The notes: generated by a model not told the origin, from the sequence alone. 64,000 bases of DNA from Phycisphaerae bacterium (GCA_028285035.1 JANQQF010000135.1:61494-125493); one strand, 5' to 3'. Shown: positions 26,972 through 36,175, counted from the stretch's first letter. Made by a program: numbers and translations.

Positions 26972-29900
26972 AATCTAGACCAGAATTATATGCAACCGGA
27001 GGAGCGGTTCAGGCGAGTGGGGGTATTTATATCCCTCGTCAGGCAGATAAGGATTTGCTCGCTTGGTGTAAGGCTGGTGACTACGCTGCGATATTAACCG
27101 CTCGACAGATGGGTAAATCCAGTTTGATGGTTCGTACAGCCAAACAGCTTGAAAGTATAGGCGGGCAAGCAGCCCAAATTGACCTCAATGAAATTGGAAC
27201 CAAAGTAAAAACCCCAGAAGAGTGGTATGTGACCTTTCTGGAAATTGTCGCGGACAATTTAGATTTAGAAACCGATGTAAAGACTTGGTGGGCCGCTCAA
27301 TCAAATAAGCGGTCAGTGACCAATCAGTTAATCCTCTTTTTTAGAGACGTACTTTTACAAGAGATTCAATCTAAGGTTGTGATTTTTGTTGATGAGATTG
27401 ATACTACCCTGAGCTTGGATTTCACAGATGATTTTTTTGCAGCCATTCGTTCAATCTACAATGCCCGGGCTGAACATCCTGACTATAAACGTCTATGTTT
27501 TGTTTTGATTGGGGTGGTGACCCCGAGCGACCTAATTAAAGACCCAAAGCGAACTCCTTATAATATTGGTCGACGTATAGATATTACCGATTTTACGCGT
27601 AGTGAAGTTCAACCCCTAGCGGAAGGGCTAGGTTTAGGTTCGTACATTCAGGCCAATCGAGTATTAAATTGGATTTTTGAATGGACAAATGGTCATCCCT
27701 ATTTAACCCAATTGCTTTGTTTTGAAGTTTCCATTCGCAAACAACAAAATTGGCAACGGGGCGAAATTGATCAGTTAGTGGATGATCTTTTTTTTGGTGA
27801 GCAAAGTAATAAAGACCACAATTTACAATTTGTTCGAGATATGTTGACAGTGCGGGCACCGATCATCACCCGCGAAGCGGTGGATGATGAACAAGAAAAT
27901 TCTGCCATAGGACAAGTTTTGGGAGCCTATCGTGATATTCGTGAAGGGAAGAAAATACACAATGATGAGCGATCTGCCGTCATTGCACATTTAAAATTAT
28001 CAGGTGCTGTTGTTCCAGATAGTGGCGATTATTTGATTGTCCGTAATCGAATTTACCGTCGTGTTTTCGATGTGCCCTGGATTGAAGAAACTCAAGAAAG
28101 ATTGCAAGTGGCTGATCCCATTGAGTTAGGACGTTTGCGGGCTCAAGCGGAGGAATACGACCGCCAAATCAAAGCAGAACAGCGAAAGACCGAAAAACAG
28201 AAAGATATGGCTAGAGAGCAACAAGAGCGAGCCGAGGCCGAGGCTCAACGCGCCGAAATTGAAGCTCAACAAGCCGCTGCGGCTCGCAGAGTAGCGGAAG
28301 AAAAAGAGCGAGAGGCCGCCCAAGAGCGGGAACGGGCCGCCGCCGAAGCGCGGTCACGTGCTAACATCCAACGATTGGCCTTTCTGGGGGGGGGCATTTT
28401 AGCAATTCTATTATTGATTAGTATCGGGTTTGTCATCTTCTTTAATATTGAACGTGGCAATGTGGCCTTAGCCTTAGATGCCACAAGTACAGCCGCTGCG
28501 ATTGCAGCGCAAGAAAGTGCAGGACAAGTGAGTGATGCAATGGGTACCGCAGACGCTGCTGACTCGCTCTCGCAAAGTTCAGAGGCTACTGCTATGGCCG
28601 CTCAAACTGTAGCCGCTGTGGGGGGGCAAGATGCTCAAACTGCCAGAGAAACGGCGGTGGCGGCAGAAGCCTCGGCCACGGCGGCGAATGTTTTAGCTTT
28701 AGATGCCCAGGCCACAGCTACGCAGGAAATGATAAATCGGGTCAATGCTGAGGCCACAGCCACAGCTTTTGCTAACCAACCACCTCCAACTGTTCCCCCT
28801 ACCAATACGCTAGTACCTACAGATCCGCCACCCCCTACCAATACGCTAGTACCTACAGATCCGCCACCCCCTACCCCAGAGCCAGTTTTAGTTTTTGAGA
28901 ATGATATTACCTCAGAGGATGGGGATTTAGGCAATGGCATTGCCAGCATCCCTGTGACCTTAGTCAATGCCCCAAATCAAACCGTACAGGTAAATTATGA
29001 AACGGTAACAGGGGGCACAGCTGAAGTAAATGTTGATTATACGCCAATAAGTGATGTATTAGTTTTTAATGGCGATGGTACCCAAGATATTGTAATTCCT
29101 ATTATTCAGGATAGTTGCGTTGAGCCTGACGAAACAATTCTGATTACCCTTACGCCAAACGGATTTACACCGACTGGCTCAACAATGGCGACCTTTACAA
29201 TCCGTAGTGATCCTAGCGACTTGATCAATGAATCTCAAATATCGGTTGGTTTTGCTAATCAAGATCCCCGAGTTCTTGAAAATGCAGGCATCGCAAATCT
29301 TGAGGTTGTCATTGATGCCGCCCCCTGTCGAACTACAACCGTAGATTATGCGACAAGTGATGTGGCGGAAGGAGCAATAGCGGGTGACGATTATACTGAA
29401 ACTACAGGCACCCTAACTTACGATGCTACGAGCCAATTAAGTCAAATTATAGAGATACCGATTGTAAATAACAGTGAAAGTGAGGGTGATGAAACATTTC
29501 AGGTAACGTTATCAAATCCCACGAACACCCAGATAGGTGGTCTTAATCCATTTGTAGTCTCTATCATAGATATTAATAAACCTTCTGCTCAACTGGTGGC
29601 ACCAACCTCAGTTGGTGAAGATGCTGGTACAGTGCCAATTACTGTTCAACTCGATGGAACATCATTGGCACCTATATCAGTCGATCTTGAAATCAGTGAT
29701 GGTACTGCAACGTTGGGAGAGGATTACCAAGCTCCCCCTGGAGCGACAACATTACAGTTTCCGCCAGGGACAATAGAGCAGAGTGTGAATATAGAAATAT
29801 TGGATGACACGTTATTTGAGGTGCTAACACAAACAGTTGAGCTAAAATTAAGTAATCCGATAAACACCCAATTTACATCTCCTACAACTTTACCAACTGA

Positions 29901-30375
29901 GCCTCAAATGTTGACGACAACCTTGAATATTATTGACAATGAAACAGCTATACAATTTAGCCAAAGTTCATTTTCGGTTGAGGAAGCAGCTGGTCTGAAC
30001 GGTACAGCTAATTTGATATTGCTTCGGCCGATTGATCAAGATGTTGAAATTATCACTGTTTCTACCAGTAATGGGACTGCACTCGATGGGGTCGACTATT
30101 TTGGTGGTGAATGTACTATTTGTGCAAGGTTCCCCGCCGGAGTAACAAGTTCGCCCTTGGAGTTACCACAAATTATCAGTGATACTCTATTTGAGGGGAA
30201 TGAAGATTTTTTTATAACTATCTTGTCGGTCAATAATCCGCGCGTTTCAATAGGGGACATGGATGTAGCTACTATAAATATCATTGATGATGAGCTGCCC
30301 CCACCCCCTGGAGCTGAACCACTTAGTGTTCCCGAATCACTACCAACGCCAAGTCCTGGACCTTGGACACGCTAA
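26968..30375 (+). CDS. AAA_35 ATPase-coiled coil-TM-Calx-beta surface protein
   Basis: This protein of about 1135 residues begins with an AAA_35 P-loop ATPase ('RQMGKSSLM', Lys50; 'IFVDEID' Walker B) and a winged-helix region. Next come a charged coiled coil (about 385-465), one membrane segment ('LAILLLISIGFVIFF', about 470-490), an Ala/Thr-rich stalk, a Pro-rich linker and four Calx-beta repeats reaching the C-terminus. The topology would place the ATPase inside and Calx-beta outside. ATG 26968 overlaps the previous stop (ATGA) with GGAGG 10 bases upstream; ATG 26959 sits too close to that site. Confidence 0.85.
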   Translation: MKSRPELYATGGAVQASGGIYIPRQADKDLLAWCKAGDYAAILTARQMGKSSLMVRTAKQLESIGGQAAQIDLNEIGTKVKTPEEWYVTFLEIVADNLDLETDVKTWWAAQSNKRSVTNQLILFFRDVLLQEIQSKVVIFVDEIDTTLSLDFTDDFFAAIRSIYNARAEHPDYKRLCFVLIGVVTPSDLIKDPKRTPYNIGRRIDITDFTRSEVQPLAEGLGLGSYIQANRVLNWIFEWTNGHPYLTQLLCFEVSIRKQQNWQRGEIDQLVDDLFFGEQSNKDHNLQFVRDMLTVRAPIITREAVDDEQENSAIGQVLGAYRDIREGKKIHNDERSAVIAHLKLSGAVVPDSGDYLIVRNRIYRRVFDVPWIEETQERLQVADPIELGRLRAQAEEYDRQIKAEQRKTEKQKDMAREQQERAEAEAQRAEIEAQQAAAARRVAEEKEREAAQERERAAAEARSRANIQRLAFLGGGILAILLLISIGFVIFFNIERGNVALALDATSTAAAIAAQESAGQVSDAMGTADAADSLSQSSEATAMAAQTVAAVGGQDAQTARETAVAAEASATAANVLALDAQATATQEMINRVNAEATATAFANQPPPTVPPTNTLVPTDPPPPTNTLVPTDPPPPTPEPVLVFENDITSEDGDLGNGIASIPVTLVNAPNQTVQVNYETVTGGTAEVNVDYTPISDVLVFNGDGTQDIVIPIIQDSCVEPDETILITLTPNGFTPTGSTMATFTIRSDPSDLINESQISVGFANQDPRVLENAGIANLEVVIDAAPCRTTTVDYATSDVAEGAIAGDDYTETTGTLTYDATSQLSQIIEIPIVNNSESEGDETFQVTLSNPTNTQIGGLNPFVVSIIDINKPSAQLVAPTSVGEDAGTVPITVQLDGTSLAPISVDLEISDGTATLGEDYQAPPGATTLQFPPGTIEQSVNIEILDDTLFEVLTQTVELKLSNPINTQFTSPTTLPTEPQMLTTTLNIIDNETAIQFSQSSFSVEEAAGLNGTANLILLRPIDQDVEIITVSTSNGTALDGVDYFGGECTICARFPAGVTSSPLELPQIISDTLFEGNEDFFITILSVNNPRVSIGDMDVATINIIDDELPPPPGAEPLSVPESLPTPSPGPWTR
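28798..28876 (+). repeat. Exact 36-bp tandem repeat coding a Pro/Thr-rich linker
   Basis: Two identical 36-bp units plus a partial third encode a 12-residue Pro-Thr repeat in the linker between the membrane stalk and the Calx-beta domains. Its length may vary between strains through slippage. Confidence 0.85.
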
Positions 30376-30416
30376 TGCAGGGCGCACCAACTGTAAACTA
30401 AAGAAGAAGGTGAAAA

Positions 30417-30845
30417 ATGACCCTAACCATACAATGGCATATTGAGGACACAATCAATCAACTGGCGATCAATGGAGATGACTTGCCGATTATTATTGGG
30501 CGGCAGTTGGATTGTCATATTGTGATCCCGAATGAGAAACGGTATCGAACCGTATCTCGACAGCACGCCAGCATCTTTAAAGAGGAGGGGCGGTATTGGA
30601 TCGATAATTTGAGCAGCACGAATACGATGCAGGTAAATAATGAGATATTAGAGTATACCGAACGAACTGGCTTGGCGGCAGGTGATGTGATTCGAATCGG
30701 GAAGGTTAAGCTGGAGGTTTTGAGCCACGAAAGTAGCACCGGAAACCCCCTCGTCAAATGTCCTAATGGACATGTGGTTGAGATGCGAACCGATACCTGC
30801 CCTTGGTGTGGCTATCGGCTGGATACAGGCGAGACAATTATTTAA
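30417..30845 (+). CDS. FHA-domain protein with C-terminal zinc ribbon
   Basis: This 142-residue protein has an FHA domain with the phosphothreonine-binding residues Gly28-Arg29, Ser47-Arg48-x-His50 and an Asn-rich loop near 68-75. A small zinc ribbon follows (Cys115, His119, Cys128, Cys131). FHA domains bind pThr peptides, so it is a natural reader for the two kinases upstream. AAGGTG precedes ATG 30417. It lies 41 bases after the Calx-beta protein and 28 bases before the next FHA gene. Confidence 0.9.
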   Translation: MTLTIQWHIEDTINQLAINGDDLPIIIGRQLDCHIVIPNEKRYRTVSRQHASIFKEEGRYWIDNLSSTNTMQVNNEILEYTERTGLAAGDVIRIGKVKLEVLSHESSTGNPLVKCPNGHVVEMRTDTCPWCGYRLDTGETII

Positions 30846-30873
30846 CAATACGATGTTAGAGAGGAGACAACTT

Positions 30874-32814
30874 GTGACTGATTCCGAACCCAATCGTGAA
30901 ATTAGCCTAGACTGGCAAAATCCAGAGACAGGCAAATCTGAAAATCGAACCCTATCCTTACCCATTACCTTTGGCCGTCATCCTGACTGTACCCTTGTTT
31001 TGAGTGGCGAAAAGGTATCTCGGCACCACGCGATGCTTGAGATGGATAGCGCAGAAATTGTACTGACCGATCTCGGATCAAAAAATGGAACACGCCTGAA
31101 TAACAAGCCCTGTGAACGAGTCATTGTGCATACAGGTGATGTTATCCAAATTGGGGACCATCGCTTTACAGTATCTCCTGTGTTGGATCGTACTATATCT
31201 GAGGAGTTCTCCTCCGGATTAGTTGAAACAAAGACCCAAGATCAAACAATCCCAGATGTAGACTCAACGCCAGCGTTCCCCCCCACCTTTTTTGATGAGA
31301 AGCAGGTTTCTATCAAGGCGTTGTACCGTAGCGAACTTCCTTTAAGGAATGTGGAATATGCCACCATCGGTGGTGGGTTGGGTAGCTTTATCTGGGCGGA
31401 TTACTTACGTGTCCACGGTGTGCCGACTGACCAAATTACCGCGATTGGGAGCTTTGATGACGGAAAGCCCTACGGGAATTATCGACAACTTTGTCGTTAT
31501 TCCCAAATTCCCGATCATGAACGATTGCGCTCAAACTCTGACTCTTGTCCTGATAATCTTTGGGGGTGGCCTGGATATGCGGTACGCGAAGCTTGGCATA
31601 GTCTTCTTCAGGGTGATCTGAAGCAAATGGCTTACATCACTTGGCAAATCTTTGGGGAGCCAACCTTGGCCGAAACTTATACCCCTCGTAGTGGAAATGT
31701 GTTTGCTTCAATTGACCGAGAGGCTACTCGAATTGGATGGAACGATATCTGGCAATACGGCCGGGTACGAGCCATCCGAAAAACAGATGATGATCGTTAT
31801 GTGGTTGCTTATTCCCAAACAACCAATCCAGAAAAGCGTGTCCATAAATTTTTAGTAGCTAAATATCTGCATATCGCCGTTGGGTATCCTGCGATTCGAC
31901 TGTTGGATGATCTAAAGAAATACCGTGACAAAACACGTGATTTAAGGTGTGTGGTGAATGCGTATGAAGATCACGATCATATTTATGACTATCTCAGTAA
32001 GTATGGCGGAACTGTGATGATCCGTGGACGCGGGATTGTCGCTTCGCGAGTAATTCAACGTGTTTACGAAGTACGTCAGCAACGTTCTGAAAAGGATGTT
32101 AATATTTTGCATCTGGTCAGATCACCGATTATTCAAGGGCATGGATATAAGCGGGCACAACGATTTGTCAAAAATCACTGGGAGTTTCAGCCATTTAACT
32201 GGCCCAAAGCATGTTGGGGTGGCGATTTACGTAAATTGATGGCACAGGTTGATTCTGAAGAACAGCAAAATCTGTTAAAACAATGGGGAGGAACAACTAC
32301 TGCTGATCGCAAAGATTGGCAGGATATTATTGAAACGGGCCAACGTGAGAGGTGGTATCGCCTGCGTTTTGGTAATGTGGACCGGGTAGATCAGCAGGAT
32401 AATGGCAAGTTACTTACAAAGATTCACAGCACAGAGCCGATCACCGAGCAAATTGATTTGACCGCAGACTTTATTATTGATGGCACCGGCCTAATTTCTG
32501 GGGTGGACCAAAATCCACTACTCAAAGATTTAATTGAGCATTATGAGTTGGGGTATACCCCAGCAAAATACTTAAAAATCAACAATGATTTTGAGGTACT
32601 TGGTATGGCAAATGGGACTGGTCGTGTCTTTGCTAGTGGGATTGCGACGCTACAAGGCCCCTATGCCCCGGTCGATAGCTTTTTGGGATTGCAATATGCA
32701 GCCCAATGCTCAGTCGATGCTTTAGTCCGTTCTGACGCTACAAATATCAAATACCTTAATGGTCCAAAATCTGTATGGCAATGGCTACGTTGGGCCGGAG
32801 GAGTACGACCATGA
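30874..32814 (+). CDS. FHA domain fused to an FAD/NAD(P)-binding oxidoreductase-like domain
   Basis: This protein of about 646 residues begins with a canonical FHA domain (Gly34-Arg35, Ser49-Arg50-x-His52, Asn71), then a linker, then a Rossmann-type dinucleotide motif 'GGGLGSF' (167-173) opening a domain of about 480 residues ('NSDSCPDN', 'RGRGIVASR', 'FIIDGTGLISG'). The latter looks like a flavin-dependent oxidoreductase of unknown reaction. GTG 30874 is chosen because AGGAG lies 7 bases before it; in-frame ATG 30853 has no such site. Fusion suggests phospho-dependent recruitment of a redox enzyme. Confidence 0.8.
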   Translation: MTDSEPNREISLDWQNPETGKSENRTLSLPITFGRHPDCTLVLSGEKVSRHHAMLEMDSAEIVLTDLGSKNGTRLNNKPCERVIVHTGDVIQIGDHRFTVSPVLDRTISEEFSSGLVETKTQDQTIPDVDSTPAFPPTFFDEKQVSIKALYRSELPLRNVEYATIGGGLGSFIWADYLRVHGVPTDQITAIGSFDDGKPYGNYRQLCRYSQIPDHERLRSNSDSCPDNLWGWPGYAVREAWHSLLQGDLKQMAYITWQIFGEPTLAETYTPRSGNVFASIDREATRIGWNDIWQYGRVRAIRKTDDDRYVVAYSQTTNPEKRVHKFLVAKYLHIAVGYPAIRLLDDLKKYRDKTRDLRCVVNAYEDHDHIYDYLSKYGGTVMIRGRGIVASRVIQRVYEVRQQRSEKDVNILHLVRSPIIQGHGYKRAQRFVKNHWEFQPFNWPKACWGGDLRKLMAQVDSEEQQNLLKQWGGTTTADRKDWQDIIETGQRERWYRLRFGNVDRVDQQDNGKLLTKIHSTEPITEQIDLTADFIIDGTGLISGVDQNPLLKDLIEHYELGYTPAKYLKINNDFEVLGMANGTGRVFASGIATLQGPYAPVDSFLGLQYAAQCSVDALVRSDATNIKYLNGPKSVWQWLRWAGGVRP

Positions 32815-33236
32815 CACCTACCTTACAAGGGCGATGGCAAACTCGCCTACTTTTACTGTTGACAATTGGCTTTGCAATCAGCCTGATCTTTTCATTTTTT
32901 CTGCCAAGCTTTTTTACGCCCTTTATTTTAGTGATGTATGTTTTGATCCTCGGCTTTGGTTGGGATATTCTCTACAACTTCTTGCAAACCTTTCGCTGGG
33001 ACCGAGATTGGCCGCCTGCCTTTCAGCTTGCTGCCGGTATTTTTGAGGCACTTGTTATTTGGCTGATTTTTCGTTTAAGTGGCTTGCCTGGCGTTGACCC
33101 AAATTTAGATATTATAACATTTGTAGCTCATTACAGTGCTGTATGGATTACCACCTTTTTGGCCTCACAAGGACTACTCCGAATTATTTTCCCCCGCTGG
33201 CGTTTTCGGGGGGGTGAGTGGCTCTCGTCACAGTAG
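32811..33236 (+). CDS. Small polytopic membrane protein, 141 aa
   Basis: Four hydrophobic segments are visible ('LLLLLTIGFAISLIF', 'PFILVMYVLILGFGW', 'LAAGIFEALVIWLIF', 'WITTFLASQGLLRII'). I do not recognise the family. ATG 32811 overlaps the previous stop (ATGA) and has GGAGGAG 7 bases upstream, so it is translationally coupled to the FHA-oxidoreductase. It may anchor that enzyme or exchange electrons at the membrane; that is inference. It is the last gene of the operon. Confidence 0.8.
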   Translation: MTPTLQGRWQTRLLLLLTIGFAISLIFSFFLPSFFTPFILVMYVLILGFGWDILYNFLQTFRWDRDWPPAFQLAAGIFEALVIWLIFRLSGLPGVDPNLDIITFVAHYSAVWITTFLASQGLLRIIFPRWRFRGGEWLSSQ

Positions 33237-33245
33237 TAATATAAA

Positions 33246-33308
33246 GAAAAACACGGATGAGATGTGATAGAGTGATTAAAATCATCTCGATTTTCATCCG
33301 TGTTTTTC
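33246..33308 (+). terminator. Terminator closing the kinase-TIR-FHA operon
   Basis: A perfect 15-bp stem (33246-33260 with 33294-33308) containing A5/T5 runs ends the operon. It can also serve the convergent carbonic anhydrase gene. Confidence 0.85.
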
Positions 33309-33355
33309 AAAAATAAAACATCAAACCCCTAAACTGTCACTACCCCCACCTCAAA

Positions 33356-34267
33356 TTAAGCCAGTGTACTCCGAGGTTTATTCATCCCCGCAAAAGCAAC
33401 CATTCCGATGCCGGTAATGATCATCCCGAGACTCAGCAAGATGCCAGCGGTTTGCAAGGGAACGCCGCCAGTGTCCGGGAGAGCTTCAGGAGCGGTGAGT
33501 TCAGAGCTGATCAGAAAGTCACGCTCATTGATCGGCTGAACGGGGCGATAGTTGTTGCTGAAAATGAAATCGAAAACGGCGGTTTGGGTATCAGACAACT
33601 CAATTGGGTTAGCCATCACAAACCAGTTGACGCCTTCTGTACAAGGCGGAGTGGTCAAAGAACCAGCGTATCGATAGTAAGAACGATCAGCGGGTAGCGC
33701 CTCGGCGATGTTCAAGCTGGCCCCACTGATGGTGGCGACAGCGGTTTCGGTGGAGGGCAGGTTGTCCCAAACTGGGGCCAAGACCGTATTCTCACTGCCG
33801 CGATTCATCATCACCCCAACAACCGCCAATTCACCTTCGGCACTGGCGTGGACCAAGTGCATTTCCAACTCAGCAGCGGTATTGCCGATAGTGTGCTCGC
33901 TAACTCGGTGGAAGTGGAATTGGAGAAGATTGAAAGTTTTGCCGTCAATCTGAATTGAGCTACCCTCGTCGTAATTGACTTGAATGGTGTGTCCATTGTT
34001 GAGGATGTTGACGGCTGTGGGTTGATAGTTGAACACGATATCAGCTGGGTTGATGGGGGCACTTACCGGAATATTGATGGGCGACTGCTCAATCCCTGCC
34101 GCACAGACCGCATATTCTTCGCTCAATGCCCCCCAATTATCAGGCCCTTCGGAGCCATCATACCCCCAGCTCACCGGTCCAGAGGCTGTGGTCGTACTAA
34201 CCAACATCATCATCCCAATAAAGAGATTTACCCCTAAAATTAAAAGTACAATTCCAATTTTTTTCAT
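33356..34267 (-). CDS. Alpha-class carbonic anhydrase with LPxTG-type C-terminal anchor
   Basis: This 303-residue exported protein has an N-terminal signal peptide, then an alpha-carbonic anhydrase domain with zinc ligands His118, His120 and His137 and the 'QSPINI' and 'TTPPCTEGV' signatures. It hydrates CO2 outside the cytoplasm. The C-terminus has 'LPDTG' (from about 263), a hydrophobic stretch and a basic tail, which is the layout of a sortase signal. AAAGGAAA precedes ATG 34267. No sortase gene is in the window. Confidence 0.92.
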   Translation of the reverse strand: MKKIGIVLLILGVNLFIGMMMLVSTTTASGPVSWGYDGSEGPDNWGALSEEYAVCAAGIEQSPINIPVSAPINPADIVFNYQPTAVNILNNGHTIQVNYDEGSSIQIDGKTFNLLQFHFHRVSEHTIGNTAAELEMHLVHASAEGELAVVGVMMNRGSENTVLAPVWDNLPSTETAVATISGASLNIAEALPADRSYYRYAGSLTTPPCTEGVNWFVMANPIELSDTQTAVFDFIFSNNYRPVQPINERDFLISSELTAPEALPDTGGVPLQTAGILLSLGMIITGIGMVAFAGMNKPRSTLA

Positions 34268-34722
34268 AATTCAGATTTTCCTTTCTCGTCGTAGAATTTT
34301 CGAATAGACTAATTCAAGAACATTTTGATATCTATTCTGTATCATTTCGAGTTGATTTTTTGTCCAACTGTTACTAAGGGATAGGGGGAGATGACACTAC
34401 AATTTTCTCAGTTAAATTAAAATATTGAGGTTTGATCAATTCAGTTTTGCCTCTCACCCGAAATGATAGAGTTCAGATACTTCAATTCTAACCACATTTT
34501 CCAAATAAGTGGAGTGTTAAGACAAAAAAAGAATGGCTTATTTTTGAGCCGCTTTACCTTCAGAATTTGAAATTGGAATTGAGTAATATGCCTGCTACGC
34601 CAATACCCAGGCGGGTTTCGGCTAATGACGCTATTTTTCAGGGTAGGGAAACTCCTGATGTGAGTTGATTTTTTTCAATCAATTAAATAACCATAATTTA
34701 CTAGTTTTTTTGTAATAGTTGT

Positions 34723-34841
34723 GAAGTAAACGGCAAGAAATTTTAGAAAAACCGATGAATATCGATTAGCGATTTTTCTCCAAACGAGATCAATTTGACC
34801 GTTTACTTCTAGATTTGGCGTGAAATTGATCTCGTTTGGAG
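34723..34841. repeat. Long hairpin with possible pseudoknot in a 770-bp gene-free region
   Basis: The 770 bases between the carbonic anhydrase gene and the small ORF at 35039 hold one strong structure. A perfect 19-bp inverted repeat (34778-34796 with 34823-34841) has a 26-base loop. Eleven loop bases (34799-34809) are perfectly complementary to 34723-34733 upstream, the topology of a pseudoknot. It may be a structured RNA or a small non-autonomous element. I see no open gene in the remainder. Confidence 0.6.
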
Positions 34842-34934
34842 CTATTTTCGATTTTTGAGCAATTCTTTGTTTTCCAAAACTTTCTGCTAAATGCTTTTAA
34901 GGAGAGGTGAAGAGATTAATGCTGTAAGATTGAT

Positions 34935-34963
34935 TTGATGTTAACGCGTCAAAAGAGTACAAT
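34935..34963 (+). promoter_or_regulatory. Likely sigma70 promoter for the 38-aa ORF
   Basis: TTGATG (34935-34940) and TACAAT (34958-34963) are separated by 17 bases, about 75 bases upstream of the start codon at 35039. Confidence 0.5.
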
Positions 34964-35038
34964 TAATATAGTTTAAGATTTTTTAGATTTGGGTTAAAAA
35001 GTAAATAGTGCAGTTCATTGATGATAAAGGAGGTTATC

Positions 35039-35155
35039 ATGTTTGGTTTATCCATTTCTGCGTCTATTTTGGTCTTTTTGTTAGGTGTCGTAGTTGGCGC
35101 GTTAGCCGTAAGCTTGATTGCCTTCCGCCATGTGAGGCATCATCACGAAGGATAA
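35039..35155 (+). CDS. Small single-pass membrane protein, 38 aa
   Basis: An optimal ribosome site (AAAGGAGG) lies 5 bases before ATG 35039. The product is one membrane helix ('SILVFLLGVVVGALAVSLIAF') followed by a short His/Arg-rich tail. The gene has its own likely promoter and a strong terminator, so it appears to be an independent small-protein gene. Function unknown. Confidence 0.75.
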   Translation: MFGLSISASILVFLLGVVVGALAVSLIAFRHVRHHHEG

Positions 35156-35191
35156 ATATATAAATAGCAATAAATAGTTGAGAATCTGATA

Positions 35192-35228
35192 AAAAAGGGA
35201 GACGTGTTATCTACACGCCTCCCTTTTT
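35192..35228 (+). terminator. Terminator after the small membrane protein gene
   Basis: A GC-rich stem of about 15 bp with one bulge is followed by T5. It lies between the small gene and the convergent cobA gene and can act on both. Confidence 0.85.
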
Positions 35229-35245
35229 GACTCAAAGCCAGAGCT

Positions 35246-36118
35246 CTATTGATTTGTAGCGTTAGCTTGTTGTAGGGGTTTCACTCCATTCAGGTGACCA
35301 TTCTGGCCGACTCTCACCCCTGTCTCAATAGGGACAAAGCCCGCCGCCTCTCCACTTGGCTCAAACCACGCTAACACATCATTGAGATTGACCACCTCAC
35401 CGATAACGATCACAGCCGGGGTGGGGAGTTTGTTGGCAGCGATGAGGTCAGGTAGGGTACTCAAGGTGGCCCGTAACACCTGCTGTTGATCCGTGGTGGC
35501 CCAACTGACCGCAGCTACAGGTGTGTCAGGATTGCGTCCTGCCTCAATCAAGTCAATGCTGATCTGTCGAATGTGTTTGATCGCCATCAAAATCACCAGG
35601 GTTGGTACGTGGACCAAAGCACTCCAATCGGTCATACTTTCAGGCTTGGTAGGATCTTCGTGCCCTGTGACAACGGCAAAAGAGGTGGCGACGCCACGCT
35701 GAGTGACGGGGATGCCTGCGTAAGCCGGGCCTGCTAGCGCAGAAGATACACCTGGGACAATTTCATAGGGTAATCCCTCCTCCGCCAAGGCCAAAACCTC
35801 TTCGCCTCCGCGCCCAAATACAAAGGGATCACCGCCTTTGAGCCGAACAACCGCTTTGCCTGCTGCCACTCGATTGACCAAAATCTCAATAATTTGATCC
35901 TGTGTTTTGACGTGATTATCTGGGCCTTTCCCCACAAAGATTTGTTCAGCCACCGGCGGAATTTCATCGAGAAGCTCTTGAGGAATCAAGCGATCATACA
36001 GTACGACTTCGGCCTGCCGTAGTAAATTCAAGCCTCGAACCGTTATCAAATCTGCTCGACCCGGTCCCGCCCCAACTAAATATGCTTTTCCTGTCTTGAT
36101 TGATCCATTTTTATTCAT
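35246..36118 (-). CDS. cobA: Uroporphyrinogen-III C-methyltransferase (SUMT)
   Basis: This 290-residue SAM-dependent methyltransferase makes precorrin-2 from uroporphyrinogen III, the entry step to cobalamin and siroheme. Signatures are '[15 protein letters not shown]' at the N-terminus and '[16 protein letters not shown]' in the middle. The last 30 residues extend beyond the family core. It is the last gene of the cobalamin operon, 57 bases after the cbiH-sirC fusion gene. Confidence 0.93.
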   Translation of the reverse strand: MNKNGSIKTGKAYLVGAGPGRADLITVRGLNLLRQAEVVLYDRLIPQELLDEIPPVAEQIFVGKGPDNHVKTQDQIIEILVNRVAAGKAVVRLKGGDPFVFGRGGEEVLALAEEGLPYEIVPGVSSALAGPAYAGIPVTQRGVATSFAVVTGHEDPTKPESMTDWSALVHVPTLVILMAIKHIRQISIDLIEAGRNPDTPVAAVSWATTDQQQVLRATLSTLPDLIAANKLPTPAVIVIGEVVNLNDVLAWFEPSGEAAGFVPIETGVRVGQNGHLNGVKPLQQANATNQ

Positions 36119-36175
36119 AACCCAATCTCCATAAATACAGTGGTTAGTGGCAAGTGATTAGTATTTTATTCATAA

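Noticed and set aside
28635..28967. Minus-strand glycine-rich frame inside the Calx-beta protein gene
   Set aside because: It is the antisense of the Ala/Pro-rich stalk and the 36-bp repeat; low complexity explains the openness.
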